From NCBI RefSeq assembly GCF_004125265.1, contig NZ_RDTE01000003.1:5022001-5086000 (forward strand): a stretch of DNA of 64,000 bases, in the 5' to 3' direction. Below, in pieces: positions 51,665 to 61,178 of this stretch; the stretch's first letter is position 1; each line of letters opens with the position of its first letter. The DNA is from Streptomyces lydicus (lineage in GTDB: Bacteria; Actinomycetota; Actinomycetes; Streptomycetales; Streptomycetaceae). The notes below the pieces were generated by a model, which made no database searches, had not been told where the DNA came from, and worked only from the letters and a program-made list of their open reading frames with translations. The position numbers were made by a program, and so were the translations under genes.

Positions 51665-53548
51665 GTGGAGAACTTGATCGCGCTGCTTGTCGCGGCACCG
51701 CTGGTCGGTGCGGCCCTGCTGCTGTGCGGCGGCAGCCGGCTCGACCGCACCGGCCACCTCATCGGCACGCTGTTCTCGGTGGCGTCGTTCGCCCTCGGGG
51801 TGGTGCTCTTCGCCGACATGCTCGGCAAGAGCGCCGACGACCGTGCCCTGCACCAGCACCTGTTCACCTGGATTCCGGTCGGCGGCTTCCGGGCCGATAT
51901 CGCCTTCCAGCTCGACCAGCTGTCGATGACCTTCGTCCTGCTGATCACCGGTGTCGGATCGCTGATCCACATCTACTCGATCGGCTATATGGAGCACGAC
52001 GAGCGGCGCCGCCGCTTCTTCGGCTACCTCAACCTCTTCCTCGCGGCGATGCTGCTTCTCGTCCTCGCCGACAACTACCTCCTGCTGTACGTCGGCTGGG
52101 AGGGCGTCGGCCTCGCCTCGTACCTCCTCATCGGCTTCTGGCAGCACAAGCCGAGCGCGGCCACCGCCGCCAAGAAGGCGTTCCTGGTCAACCGGGTCGG
52201 CGACATGGGCCTGTCCATCGCGATCATGCTGATGTTCACGACGTTCGGGACCTTCGCCTTCGGCCCGGTGCTCGCCGCCACCGGTGACGCCTCCGAGGGC
52301 AAGCTGACCGCCATCGGGCTGATGCTGCTGCTGGCCGCCTGCGGCAAGTCGGCGCAGGTGCCGCTGCAGTCCTGGCTCGGTGACGCGATGGAGGGCCCGA
52401 CCCCGGTCTCGGCCCTGATCCACGCCGCCACCATGGTCACCGCCGGGGTGTATCTGATCACCCGCTCCGGGGCGGTCTTCAATGCCGCGCCGACCGCCCA
52501 GCTGGCGGTCGTCGTGGTCGGTGCGGTCACCCTCCTCTTCGGTGCGATCGTCGGTTGCGCCAAGGACGACATCAAGAAGGCGCTGGCCGGCTCGACGATG
52601 TCGCAGATCGGCTACATGATCCTGGCCGCCGGCCTCGGCCCGATCGGCTACGCCTTCGCGATCATGCACCTGGTCACCCACGGCTTCTTCAAGGCGGGTC
52701 TCTTCCTCGGCGCCGGCTCCGTGATGCACGGCATGAACGACGAGGTGGACATGCGCCGTTACGGCGGCCTGCGCAAGTACCTGCCGGTCACCTTCGTCAC
52801 CTTCGGCCTCGGCTATCTGGCGATCATCGGCTTCCCCGGCCTCTCCGGCTTCTTCTCCAAGGACAAGATCATCGAGGCGGCGTTCGCCAAGGGCGGCACC
52901 GAGGGCTGGATCCTCGGCGGCGCGGCCCTGCTGGGCGCGGCGATCACCGCGTTCTACATGACCCGGGTGATGCTGATGACGTTCTTCGGGGAGAAGCGCT
53001 GGAACCCCGACGAGGTGCATCCCCACGAGTCGCCGAAGGTCATGACGGTCCCGATGATCGTGCTGGCCCTCGGATCGGTCTTCGCGGGCGGGCTGTTCAG
53101 CATCAACGAGGCCTTTGTGAAGTGGCTGGAGCCGGTCACCTCGTTCGCGCACGGGCACTCCCCGGTCAGCGCGACCACCGTCACCGCCTCGACGATCGTG
53201 GTGCTGCTCATCGGCGTCGGCATCGCCTGGCTGATGTACGGCCGCAAGCCCGTTCCGGCGCTCGCCCCGCGCGGTTCACTGCTGACCCGGGCGGCCCGCC
53301 GTGATCTGCTCCAGGACGACTTCAACCACGTCGTGTTCGTGCGCGGTGGGGAAGAGCTCACCGGCACACTCGTCCAGCTCGACCGCTCCCTCGTGGACGG
53401 CGCGGTCAACGGCACGGCGGCCTCGATGGGCGGACTCTCCGGCCTGCTGCGCCGGTTGCAGACCGGATTCGTCCGTTCGTACGCGGTCCAGATGCTGGGC
53501 GGCGCCGCCGTTCTCGTCGCCGCGACCCTGCTGATGAGGGGTGTCTGA
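51665..53548 (+). CDS. nuoL: NADH-quinone oxidoreductase subunit L
   Basis: A 627-aa proton-pumping, antiporter-like subunit with about 16 helices. Family marks: LLYVGWEGVGLASYLLIGFW with the conserved Glu, CGKSAQVPLQSWLGDAMEGP and SALIHAATMVTAG with Lys and His of the channel, and GSTMSQIGYMILA. The C-terminal lateral helix and final anchor are present. GTG 51665 follows AAGGGG. Confidence 0.97.
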   Translation: MENLIALLVAAPLVGAALLLCGGSRLDRTGHLIGTLFSVASFALGVVLFADMLGKSADDRALHQHLFTWIPVGGFRADIAFQLDQLSMTFVLLITGVGSLIHIYSIGYMEHDERRRRFFGYLNLFLAAMLLLVLADNYLLLYVGWEGVGLASYLLIGFWQHKPSAATAAKKAFLVNRVGDMGLSIAIMLMFTTFGTFAFGPVLAATGDASEGKLTAIGLMLLLAACGKSAQVPLQSWLGDAMEGPTPVSALIHAATMVTAGVYLITRSGAVFNAAPTAQLAVVVVGAVTLLFGAIVGCAKDDIKKALAGSTMSQIGYMILAAGLGPIGYAFAIMHLVTHGFFKAGLFLGAGSVMHGMNDEVDMRRYGGLRKYLPVTFVTFGLGYLAIIGFPGLSGFFSKDKIIEAAFAKGGTEGWILGGAALLGAAITAFYMTRVMLMTFFGEKRWNPDEVHPHESPKVMTVPMIVLALGSVFAGGLFSINEAFVKWLEPVTSFAHGHSPVSATTVTASTIVVLLIGVGIAWLMYGRKPVPALAPRGSLLTRAARRDLLQDDFNHVVFVRGGEELTGTLVQLDRSLVDGAVNGTAASMGGLSGLLRRLQTGFVRSYAVQMLGGAAVLVAATLLMRGV

Positions 53549-53551
53549 GCC

Positions 53552-55210
53552 ATGTCGTTTCCCCTGCTGACAGCGGTGGCCGTGGTGCCGGCGGCCGGTG
53601 CGATCGCCACCGCCGCGCTGCCCGCCGCCAAGCGCACCGCGGCCAAATGGCTCGCGCTGCTGTTCTCGCTGGCCACCTTCGCGCTGGCGTTGGTGGTCGC
53701 CTTCCGCTTCGACCCCGGCGCCAAGGGCCCCTTCCAGCTCACCGAATCGCACGCTTGGATCAGCGACTTCGGTGTCCGCTACGAACTCGGTGTGGACGGC
53801 ATCGCGGTCGCCCTGATCGCGCTGACCACCTTGCTGATCCCGTTCGTCATCCTGGCCGGCTGGCATGACGCCGATCCCCTCGAAGAGGCCACGCCCAACC
53901 GGCGCTGGCGGCCCACCCAGGGTTTCTTCGCGCTGATCCTGTCCGTCGAGGCGATGGTGGTCCTCTCCTTCGAGGCCACCGATGTCTTCCTCTTCTACCT
54001 CTTCTTCGAAGCCATGCTGATCCCGATGTACTTCCTCATCGGCGGCTTCGGGGACCGGGCGGGCGGGGACGGCGAGGAACGGGACGCGGGCCGGCGTTCG
54101 TCGGCCGCGGTGAAGTTCCTGCTCTACAACCTCGCCGGCGGACTGATCATGCTGGCCGCGGTGATCGGGCTGTACGCCGTCACCGCCGACCAGCTCGGCA
54201 CCGGCACGTTCTCGCTCCAGCAGATCGTCGAGGCGCGGGCGGCCGGCAAGCTGGACATCGCAGCCGGCACCGAACGGCTGCTCTTCCTCGGCTTCTTCTT
54301 CGCCTTCGCGGTGAAGGCGCCGCTGTGGCCGCTGCACACCTGGCTGCCCGGTGCCATGGGCGAGTCGACCTCGCCGGTCGCGGTGCTGATCACCGCGGTC
54401 GTCGACAAGGTCGGCACCTTCGCGATGCTCCGCTTCTGCCTCCAGCTCTTCCCCGGGGCCAGCAGCTGGGCCACCCCGGTCATCCTCGTCCTCGCGCTGA
54501 TCAGCGTGCTCTACGGAGCGCTGCTGGCGGTCGCCCAGCGGGACATCAAGCGGCTGATCGCCTACGCCTCGATCTCCCACTTCGGGTTCATCATCATGGG
54601 CATCTTCGCGATGACGTCCCAGGGCCAGAGCGGCGCGACGCTCTACATGGTCAACCACGGCATCTCGACCGCCGCGCTGATGCTGGTGGCCGGCTTCCTG
54701 ATCGGCCGCCGCGGCTCGCGCCTGATCGCGGACTTCGGCGGCGTCCAGAAGGTCGCCCCGGTCCTCGCCGGCACGTTCCTCATCGGAGGCCTGGCCACCC
54801 TGTCGTTGCCCGGCCTGGCCCCGTTCGTCAGTGAATTCCTGGTCCTGGTCGGCACGTTCAGCCGCTACCCGGTGATCGGCATCATCGCCACCCTCGGCAT
54901 CGTCCTCGCCGCGCTGTACGTCCTCGTCCTCTACCAGCGCACGATGACCGGGCCGGTGAAGGAGGACGTGCGGAGCATGCCGGACCTGCGGGTGCGGGAG
55001 CTGGTGGTGGTGGCGCCGCTGATCGCGCTGCTGCTCTTCCTCGGGGCGTACCCCAAACCGCTCACCGACCTCGTCAATCCGGCGGTCGGCCACACCCTGT
55101 CCGTCGTGGACAAGAAGGACCCCAAGACCCCTGTGCGGGTGGACGCCGTGCCCGGTGGAGGCCGGGCCGGCCATACCGTGCGCCCTCAAGACGTGGAGGC
55201 CGCGAAGTGA
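53552..55210 (+). CDS. nuoM: NADH-quinone oxidoreductase subunit M
   Basis: A 552-aa antiporter-like proton pump subunit. It has LFYLFFEAMLIPMYFLIGGF with the key Glu, AFAVKAPLWPLHTWLPGAMG with the channel Lys, and AYASISHFGFIIMGIFAMTS. A hydrophilic insertion (DRAGGDGEERDAGRRSS) follows the glutamate helix. Stop overlaps the nuoN GTG. Confidence 0.97.
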   Translation: MSFPLLTAVAVVPAAGAIATAALPAAKRTAAKWLALLFSLATFALALVVAFRFDPGAKGPFQLTESHAWISDFGVRYELGVDGIAVALIALTTLLIPFVILAGWHDADPLEEATPNRRWRPTQGFFALILSVEAMVVLSFEATDVFLFYLFFEAMLIPMYFLIGGFGDRAGGDGEERDAGRRSSAAVKFLLYNLAGGLIMLAAVIGLYAVTADQLGTGTFSLQQIVEARAAGKLDIAAGTERLLFLGFFFAFAVKAPLWPLHTWLPGAMGESTSPVAVLITAVVDKVGTFAMLRFCLQLFPGASSWATPVILVLALISVLYGALLAVAQRDIKRLIAYASISHFGFIIMGIFAMTSQGQSGATLYMVNHGISTAALMLVAGFLIGRRGSRLIADFGGVQKVAPVLAGTFLIGGLATLSLPGLAPFVSEFLVLVGTFSRYPVIGIIATLGIVLAALYVLVLYQRTMTGPVKEDVRSMPDLRVRELVVVAPLIALLLFLGAYPKPLTDLVNPAVGHTLSVVDKKDPKTPVRVDAVPGGGRAGHTVRPQDVEAAK

Positions 55211-56859
55211 GTTCCGTGGCAAGCGTCCACAGCCTGTGGACAGTGGCGGCCGGTGCGCCGGGCAAGATCCCGGCACCGCACATCGAGTACGCCCAGCTGT
55301 CGCCGACGCTGATCGTCCTCGGCGCGGCGGTGGCCGGCATCCTCGTCGAGGGGTTCGTGCCGCGCCGTCACCGCTACTTCTCCCAGCTTCTGCTGACCGT
55401 GGTGGCGCTGGCCGCCGCGTTCGCCGCGGTGATCGGCCTGGCGGCCGGTGGCTTCGGCTCGTCCAAGGCGCATATCGCGGCCATGGGCGCGCTCGCCGTC
55501 GACGGCCCGGCGCTGTTCCTGCAGGGCACGATCCTGCTGGTGTCCCTGATCGCGGTCTTCACCTTCGCCGAGCGGCGGCTCGATCCTGCGGCACATGGAA
55601 AGCGGGTGGACTCCTTCGCGGCCCAGGCCGCGGCCGTACCCGGCGGCGCCGCCGAACAGGCCGCGGTGAAGGCCGGGTTCACCACCACCGAGGTCTTCCC
55701 GATCCTGCTCTTCGCGGTCGGCGGGATGCTGGTCTTCCCGGCGGCCAACGACCTGCTGACGCTCTTCATCGCGCTGGAGGTCTTCTCCCTCCCGCTGTAC
55801 ATCCTGTGTGCGCTGGCCCGCCGCCAGCGGCTGCTGTCGCAGGAGTCCGCGGTGAAGTACTTCCTCCTCGGCGCCTTCTCGTCGGCCTTCCTGCTGTTCG
55901 GCGTGGCCCTGCTGTTCGGCTACGCGGGCACGGTCACCTACGCCGGGATCGCCGAGGTGGTCTCGGACGGCGCCAAGCAGATCGATCCGGCGCTGGCCGG
56001 CACGATGGGCAACGACGCCCTGCTGCTGATCGGTGCGGCGCTGGTGCTGATGGGGCTGCTGTTCAAGGTCGGCGCGGTCCCCTTCCACATGTGGACCCCG
56101 GACGTCTACCAGGGCGCCCCGACCCCGGTCACCGGCTTCATGGCGGCCGCCACCAAGGTCGCCGCGTTCGGTGCGCTGCTGCGGCTGCTGTACGTCGCCC
56201 TGCCGGGCCTGCGCTGGGACTGGCAGCCGGTGATGTGGGGCGTCGCGATCCTCACGATGCTGGGCGGAGCGATCGTCGCCATCACCCAGACCGACATCAA
56301 GCGGCTGCTGGCCTACTCCTCCATCGCGCACGCCGGCTTCATCCTCGCCGGTGTCATCGCCACCAGCAAGGACGGCATCTCCTCGGTGCTCTTCTACCTC
56401 GGCGCCTACTCCTTCGTGACGCTCGGCGCCTTCGCCGTGGTCACCCTGGTGCGGGACGCGGGCGGCGAGGCCACCGCGCTGTCCAAGTGGGCCGGGCTCG
56501 GCCGGCGTTCGCCGCTGGTGGCCGCGGTCTTCGCGGTCTTTCTGCTGGCCTTCGCCGGTATCCCGCTGACCTCCGGTTTCGCCGGAAAGTTCGCGGTGTT
56601 CAAGGCGGCGGCACAGAGCGGCGCGGGCTGGCTGGTGGTCGTCGGTGTGATCTCGTCGGCCATCGCGGCGTTCTTCTACATCCGAGTGATCGTGCTGATG
56701 TTCTTCAACGAGCCCAAGGCGGACGGCCCGACCGTCGCGGTGCCCAGCCCGCTGACGACCACGGCCATCGCCGTCGGTGTCACGGCCACGCTGGTGCTCG
56801 GCCTGGCGCCGCAGTACTTCCTCGACCTGGCCGGCCAGGCCGGGGTCTTCGTGCGCTGA
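55207..56859 (+). CDS. nuoN: NADH-quinone oxidoreductase subunit N
   Basis: A 550-aa antiporter-like pump subunit and the last gene of the operon. It shows DLLTLFIALEVFSLPLYILC, the lysine in LLFKVGAVPFHMWTPDVYQG, VTGFMAAATKVAAFGALLRL and AYSSIAHAGFILAGV. A short charged insertion (RRLDPAAHGKRVDSFAAQAA) lies between early helices. The operon ends at the strong hairpin at 56883-56925. Confidence 0.97.
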   Translation: MSSVASVHSLWTVAAGAPGKIPAPHIEYAQLSPTLIVLGAAVAGILVEGFVPRRHRYFSQLLLTVVALAAAFAAVIGLAAGGFGSSKAHIAAMGALAVDGPALFLQGTILLVSLIAVFTFAERRLDPAAHGKRVDSFAAQAAAVPGGAAEQAAVKAGFTTTEVFPILLFAVGGMLVFPAANDLLTLFIALEVFSLPLYILCALARRQRLLSQESAVKYFLLGAFSSAFLLFGVALLFGYAGTVTYAGIAEVVSDGAKQIDPALAGTMGNDALLLIGAALVLMGLLFKVGAVPFHMWTPDVYQGAPTPVTGFMAAATKVAAFGALLRLLYVALPGLRWDWQPVMWGVAILTMLGGAIVAITQTDIKRLLAYSSIAHAGFILAGVIATSKDGISSVLFYLGAYSFVTLGAFAVVTLVRDAGGEATALSKWAGLGRRSPLVAAVFAVFLLAFAGIPLTSGFAGKFAVFKAAAQSGAGWLVVVGVISSAIAAFFYIRVIVLMFFNEPKADGPTVAVPSPLTTTAIAVGVTATLVLGLAPQYFLDLAGQAGVFVR

Positions 56860-56882
56860 GATCCGGCGGCGCGCCATGACAG

Positions 56883-56925
56883 CGGCCGCCGCCCGGAGCC
56901 CTCGGGGGGTTCCGGGCGGCGGCCG
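56883..56925. terminator. Bidirectional terminator after nuoN
   Basis: CGGCCGCCGCCCGGA (56883-56897) pairs perfectly with TCCGGGCGGCGGCCG (56911-56925). It lies between nuoN (plus) and the lipoprotein gene ending at 57015 (minus). Next to it are CG-rich direct repeats (GCGTGGTCCGCC, GCGCGGTCCGTC). Confidence 0.85.
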
Positions 56926-57014
56926 TCCGTCGTGCGGCGCGCGGTCCCGCCGTGCGAGGCGTGGTCCGCCGCGTGAGGCGCGGTCCGTCGTGCGAGGGGT
57001 GGCCCGGCGGCCGG

Positions 57015-57494
57015 TCAGCTCTTGGGCATACCGCTCGGCAGCTGCGGCATATCGGGGACCTTCACGCTGCCGTCGCCGGACTTGGTGTACTTCTCGGTGG
57101 GCCCGTTCTTCCAGTCGACGGTCAGGGTCTTGCCGTCGGCGGCGGGCTTGAGGGTGCCCATGGTGCGGGTGGTGTCCTTGTCGGTGCACTTGACCGCGGC
57201 CATGGTCATCCCGGCCATCTCCTGGACCTTGCCCAGGCAGGCGGCCTTGTGCCCGTTGCTGAAGGCGACGGTGCCCTTGCTGATCACCAGGATCAGCGGG
57301 CTGCTCTTCGTACCGGCCTTCCAGGCACCCTCGACGGCACCGGCGCCCGCGGGCTTGTCGGGAGTCGACGGCGCGTCCGGCGACTTGCTCGGCTTGCTGT
57401 CGTTGCCGCTGCCGTTGCCGCCGCTGCTTCCGCAACCGCTGAGCAGCATCGCGGCGATGGCTGCCGCCCCGGCGATCTGCGCTGCCTTGCGCAC
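57015..57494 (-). CDS. Putative lipoprotein
   Basis: A 159-aa protein with signal peptide RKAAQIAGAAAIAAMLLSGC and lipobox LSGC, then a disordered Gly/Asn/Ser/Lys/Pro segment (to about residue 50). The compact remainder (LILVISKGTVAFSNGHKAAC through KTLTVDWKNGPTEKY) looks like a small beta-rich extracytoplasmic domain with two cysteines. No function recognised. It stands alone between the complex I operon and a GPP34 gene. Confidence 0.82.
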   Translation of the reverse strand: MRKAAQIAGAAAIAAMLLSGCGSSGGNGSGNDSKPSKSPDAPSTPDKPAGAGAVEGAWKAGTKSSPLILVISKGTVAFSNGHKAACLGKVQEMAGMTMAAVKCTDKDTTRTMGTLKPAADGKTLTVDWKNGPTEKYTKSGDGSVKVPDMPQLPSGMPKS

Positions 57495-57653
57495 GTACGT
57501 CTCCTCCGTTGTGGGTCAGGACCCGTGAGGCTAGCAGCGGTCCGGGACCCGTCCCGGACCGCTGCAACGCCGGTACGGACTTGGTGTGGGGCTGTGACGT
57601 GGCAGCACACCGGGTGGGGCAGGGGAGGGCGGTGCATGTGCCGTCTACCGGAC

Positions 57654-57745
57654 GGTCTCGGGCGGTCTCCCGGGCGGTCCCAGTCGCTCCCAAGTGGTCC
57701 CAGTCGGTCTCGGGCGGTCTCAGTCGGTCTCGTCCGGTCTCGGGC
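57654..57745. repeat. Tandem 10-bp repeats of the GGTCTC type
   Basis: GGTCTC or GGTCCC recurs with mostly 10-bp spacing (57654, 57664, 57676, 57696, 57706, 57716, 57726, 57736). The units resemble GGTCTCGGGC and GGTCTCAGTC. The array ends about 20 bp past the 3' end of the GPP34 gene. Confidence 0.75.
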
Positions 57746-57762
57746 GCGACCGGACGCTTTCC

Positions 57763-58413
57763 TCAGGAGGCCGCATTCGACGCCGCCTCCTTGTCCTGCC
57801 GTACGGCGCGCTCCACCGCATGCACCGTCCAGATCTCCCGCGTCCAGCGCTTCATCTCGCGGCGCACCGTGCGGTACTCGCGGCCCGGCAGGAGCCTGCG
57901 GTCGAGGTCGGTCGCCGAGGCCAGCGCGGCGAGCAGCCGGCTGCGGCGGTCGGGGAACCCGGCGCCGAGTGCCGCGGCGAAGCGCTCCCGGGCCGGTCCG
58001 GCCAGATCCACCGGCCCGGCCGGGAAGCGCTCGTAGGGGAAGAGGCCCAGGGCCCGCCGGGCCTCCCTGCGCAGCGCGCCGCGCTCCTCCAGCCGGTGCA
58101 GGCACAGCTCCTGAACGGGTCGTCCGGCGCCGCGCACCCAGCGGCGCGCCGTGCCGCCCCGGCGCTGCTTGGCCCCTTCCGGCAGCGCCGCCAACGCGCC
58201 GTCCAGCACCGGATCGCCCAGCGACAGCGGGTTGGTCACCACGATCCGGTCGCGGCCCTCGACGGTGATCCGCCCGGCCCCCTCCAGATCGGCCAGTGCC
58301 GCACCGGCCAGCCCGTACCGCAGGTACGCGCCGCGGTTCAGCGGCCGGCCGCCGACCGGGTCGAGGGCGAGCAGCAGCAGCTCCTCGGGGAGGGTGAGCG
58401 GCGGCTCGGTCAT
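57763..58413 (-). CDS. GPP34 (GOLPH3/Vps74-like) family protein
   Basis: A 216-aa mainly helical protein. It begins PPLTLPEELLLLALDPVGGR and continues YLRYGLAGAALADLEGAGRI, ELCLHRLEERGALRREARRA and TDLDRRLLPGREYRTVRREM, all matching the GOLPH3/Vps74 phosphoinositide-binding fold. Actinobacteria have many copies; their function is not established, though membrane-lipid binding is likely. The start overlaps the stop of the upstream fumarylacetoacetase gene by 4 bp. Confidence 0.92.
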   Translation of the reverse strand: MTEPPLTLPEELLLLALDPVGGRPLNRGAYLRYGLAGAALADLEGAGRITVEGRDRIVVTNPLSLGDPVLDGALAALPEGAKQRRGGTARRWVRGAGRPVQELCLHRLEERGALRREARRALGLFPYERFPAGPVDLAGPARERFAAALGAGFPDRRSRLLAALASATDLDRRLLPGREYRTVRREMKRWTREIWTVHAVERAVRQDKEAASNAAS

Positions 58414-59612
58414 CCGGCGGGCAGGATGCGGCCGGTGACCTCGCCCAGGCCGATCCGGGCGCCCTCGGGGCCGGGCGCCCAGGCGGTGAGGGTGACCTCG
58501 TCGCCGTCCTGGAGGTAGGGGCCCTTGCCCTGGGTGAGCTCCAGCAGACAGCCGAGCTGGTCGGGGTCGGGGCCGGAGACGGTGCCGGAGGCGAAGAGGT
58601 CGCCGGTGCGCAGCGAGGCGCCGTTGACGGTCATATGGGCGAGCTGCTGGGCGGCCGTCCAGTACATGGTGGAGAACGGCGGCCGGGAGACGGTCTCGCC
58701 GTTGATGCGCACCTCGATGCGGATGTCGATGCCGCCCGGCTCCGCGCCCGCGTCGTCGAGGTAGGGCAGCAGCGGCACGTCCCGGGCGGGCGGCGGCGTC
58801 CGGGCCTCGTCGAGGGCGTCGAGCGGGGTGATCCAGGCGGAGACGGAGGTGGCGAAGGACTTGCCCAGGAAGGGGCCGAGCGGCATGTACTCCCAGGCCT
58901 GGATGTCGCGCGCGGACCAGTCGTTGAGCAGGCAGACGCCGAAGACGTGGTCGCGGAAGTCGCCCAGCGGGACGGGTGTGTGCAGTGTGGAGGGTGCGCC
59001 GACGACAAAGCCGACCTCGGCCTCGATGTCGAGGCGGAGGGAGGGGCCGAAGGCGGGCGTCTCGTCCGCGGGGGCCTTGCGCTGGCCGTGCGGCCGGACG
59101 ACCGGGGTGCCGCTGACGACGACGGTGCCCGCCCGGCCGTGGTAACCGATCGGCAGGTGCTTCCAGTTGGGGGGCAGTGCCGCGGACGCCGGGCGGAAGA
59201 TCCGGCCGACGTTGGTGGCGTGGTGCTCGCTGGCGTAGAAGTCGACGTAGTCGGCGACCTCGAAGGGGAGGTGCAGCGTGACCTCGGTGAGCGGATGGAA
59301 CAGCGGTGCCACTTCGTCGCGGTGCGCCGGGTCGGTCACGGCGCTGCGGACGGCCGCCCGGATCTGCTGCCAGACGGGACGGCCGGCCGCCAGCAGCGGG
59401 TTGAGGGTCGGGGCCGCGAGCAGTTCGGCGTGCGGATGGATGGCGGCGGGCAGGGCGCTCGGCAGTGCGCTCAGATCGAGGACCCGGTCGCCGTAGCGGA
59501 CGCCGAGGCGCCGCTGACCGGGCGCGTCGGCGGTGCTGAACACACCGTAGGGCAGGTTGTGCGGGCCGAAGGGATCGCCTTCCGCCAGGTCGAACGGGCT
59601 CTGCTCGGGCAT
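58410..59612 (-). CDS. fahA: Fumarylacetoacetase
   Basis: A 400-aa hydrolase that cleaves 4-fumarylacetoacetate to fumarate and acetoacetate, the last step of tyrosine and homogentisate breakdown. It has the N-terminal SH3-like domain (PFGPHNLPYGVFSTADAPGQ, GVRYGDRVLDLSAL) and the catalytic domain with DFYASEHHATNVGRIFRP, DIEAEVGFVVG and LLNDWSARDIQAWEYMPLGP, which supply the metal ligands and catalytic His. ATG 59612 follows GAGGAG. Length is normal. Other tyrosine-pathway genes are not in the window. Confidence 0.95.
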   Translation of the reverse strand: MPEQSPFDLAEGDPFGPHNLPYGVFSTADAPGQRRLGVRYGDRVLDLSALPSALPAAIHPHAELLAAPTLNPLLAAGRPVWQQIRAAVRSAVTDPAHRDEVAPLFHPLTEVTLHLPFEVADYVDFYASEHHATNVGRIFRPASAALPPNWKHLPIGYHGRAGTVVVSGTPVVRPHGQRKAPADETPAFGPSLRLDIEAEVGFVVGAPSTLHTPVPLGDFRDHVFGVCLLNDWSARDIQAWEYMPLGPFLGKSFATSVSAWITPLDALDEARTPPPARDVPLLPYLDDAGAEPGGIDIRIEVRINGETVSRPPFSTMYWTAAQQLAHMTVNGASLRTGDLFASGTVSGPDPDQLGCLLELTQGKGPYLQDGDEVTLTAWAPGPEGARIGLGEVTGRILPAG

Positions 59613-59897
59613 GGACAGCTCCTCGCGTTCGTCGTCACCGGTGGGCGGCCGGGCCGGCCGGGCCTGGTGGCCCGCGGGCCGGGGGCGCCGACGATCAGCG
59701 TACGGCCGGGCGATGACCGGCGGGGCGGTCATGGGGCGCGAGGGCGCGGGAGCGTACGGATTTGGACGGCGTACGCGCCACGTGATGCGCCCCCAAGCAT
59801 CGGCAATGTCCGGAAAAGCCTTGCTGCACCGCGCAATTCGGGCCTAGCTTCCTTTCCTGGCGCGGGCCGGGGAGGGACCGCGCCGTTGGGGGGATAC

Positions 59898-61178
59898 GTG
59901 GCTCGCAGTGCCGCACGGCCCGCGGTCGACCGGAGCGTTCCGGGGCTGATCGTGAAGATCGGGGCGTACCCCCTGCACCACGGAGGTGTGGGGGCGATCC
60001 GCAGCCTGGGGCGGCTCGGGGTGCCCATGTACGCCGTGACGGAGGACCGCTTCACACCGGCGGCCCTCTCCCGCTATCTCCGCGGCCGCTTCGTCTGGCC
60101 GACCACCGGGCGGGAGGAGCCGGACCGGCTGGTGACGGGGCTGCTGCGGATCGGCCGGCGGATCGGCCGCCCGACGCTGCTGCTCCCCACCGACGAGGAG
60201 GCGGCCGTGCTGATAGCCGAGCACGCCGAAGCGCTCTCCGGGTCGTTCCTCTTTCCCCGGGTCGCCCCCGGACTGCCGCGCCGGCTGGCCAGCAAACAGG
60301 GCCTGCACGAACTGTGCGCGGCCCATGGGGTGCCCTCGCCGGCCGCCGTCTTCCCCGGTTCGTACGCGGACATCGAGGCGTACGCCGGGCGCGCGCGCTT
60401 CCCGGTGGTGGCCAAGAACCGCGAGGCGTTCGTCCGGCGCGAACGGCCCGCCGTCGCGGGGACGACCCGGATAGGAGGGCCGGAGCAGCTGCTGGATCTG
60501 GCCCGTGACTGGGGTCCGCGGCCGGGCGTGATCCTGCAGGAGTATCTGCCGCGGGAGCAGGCCGAGGACTGGATCGTGCACGCCTGCTTCGGCGCGGACC
60601 GGGCACCGCTGGCGCTGTTCACCGGGGTCAAGGTGCGCTCCTGGCCGCCGCACGCCGGCATGACGGCCTGCGCGTATGTCGTCGACAACCCGGAACTCGC
60701 CACCCTGTCGGCCAAGTTCGTCGACCGCATCGGGTTCACCGGCATCGCCGATCTGGACTGGCGGTTCGACCGCCGCGACGGCCGGTACAAGCTGCTGGAC
60801 TTCAATCCGCGGATGGGCGCGCAGTTCCGGCTCTTCGAGAACGCCGCCGGGGTGGACGTCGTCCGCGCCCAGCATCTGGAGCTCACCGGGCGCACCGTCC
60901 CCGAGGGGGCGCAGCGGGCCGGGCGCCGCTTCGTCGTCGAGAACGTCGATCTGCCGGCCCGGCTCGCGTACCGGCGCAGCGGCTCGCGTCCGCCGCACGC
61001 TCCGGCGCGGGCCTCGGGCACCGAGCTGGCGTGGTTCGCGGGCGATGACCCGCTGCCGTTCTTCACGATGCTGGCGCGGTCCGTCGGGCCGGGCGCCCGG
61101 CATCTGAGGCAGCTGCGGCGGGCGGGCCGCCGGGCGGGTACCGAGGCACCACTCAGGCAAGGGGAGGGACCGAAGTGA
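59898..61178 (+). CDS. ATP-grasp domain protein, function unknown
   Basis: A 426-aa cytoplasmic protein. An N-terminal pre-ATP-grasp fold (LIVKIGAYPLHHGGVGAIRS, VTEDRFTPAALSRYLRGRFV, LLLPTDEEAAVLIAEH) is followed by the ATP-grasp core with SKQGLHELCAAHGVPSPAA, FPVVAKNREAF, VILQEYLPREQAEDWIV and the Mg-binding end YKLLDFNPRMGAQFRLFEN. Such enzymes ligate a carboxylate to an amine or thiol through an acyl-phosphate. GTG 59898 follows GGGGGGATAC. It overlaps the flavoprotein gene by 4 bp; no substrate can be named. Confidence 0.88.
   Translation: MARSAARPAVDRSVPGLIVKIGAYPLHHGGVGAIRSLGRLGVPMYAVTEDRFTPAALSRYLRGRFVWPTTGREEPDRLVTGLLRIGRRIGRPTLLLPTDEEAAVLIAEHAEALSGSFLFPRVAPGLPRRLASKQGLHELCAAHGVPSPAAVFPGSYADIEAYAGRARFPVVAKNREAFVRRERPAVAGTTRIGGPEQLLDLARDWGPRPGVILQEYLPREQAEDWIVHACFGADRAPLALFTGVKVRSWPPHAGMTACAYVVDNPELATLSAKFVDRIGFTGIADLDWRFDRRDGRYKLLDFNPRMGAQFRLFENAAGVDVVRAQHLELTGRTVPEGAQRAGRRFVVENVDLPARLAYRRSGSRPPHAPARASGTELAWFAGDDPLPFFTMLARSVGPGARHLRQLRRAGRRAGTEAPLRQGEGPK

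Noticed and set aside
55186..57693. An 835-codon minus-strand frame across nuoN and the lipoprotein gene
   Set aside because: Shadow frame; it crosses a strong terminator and two real genes.
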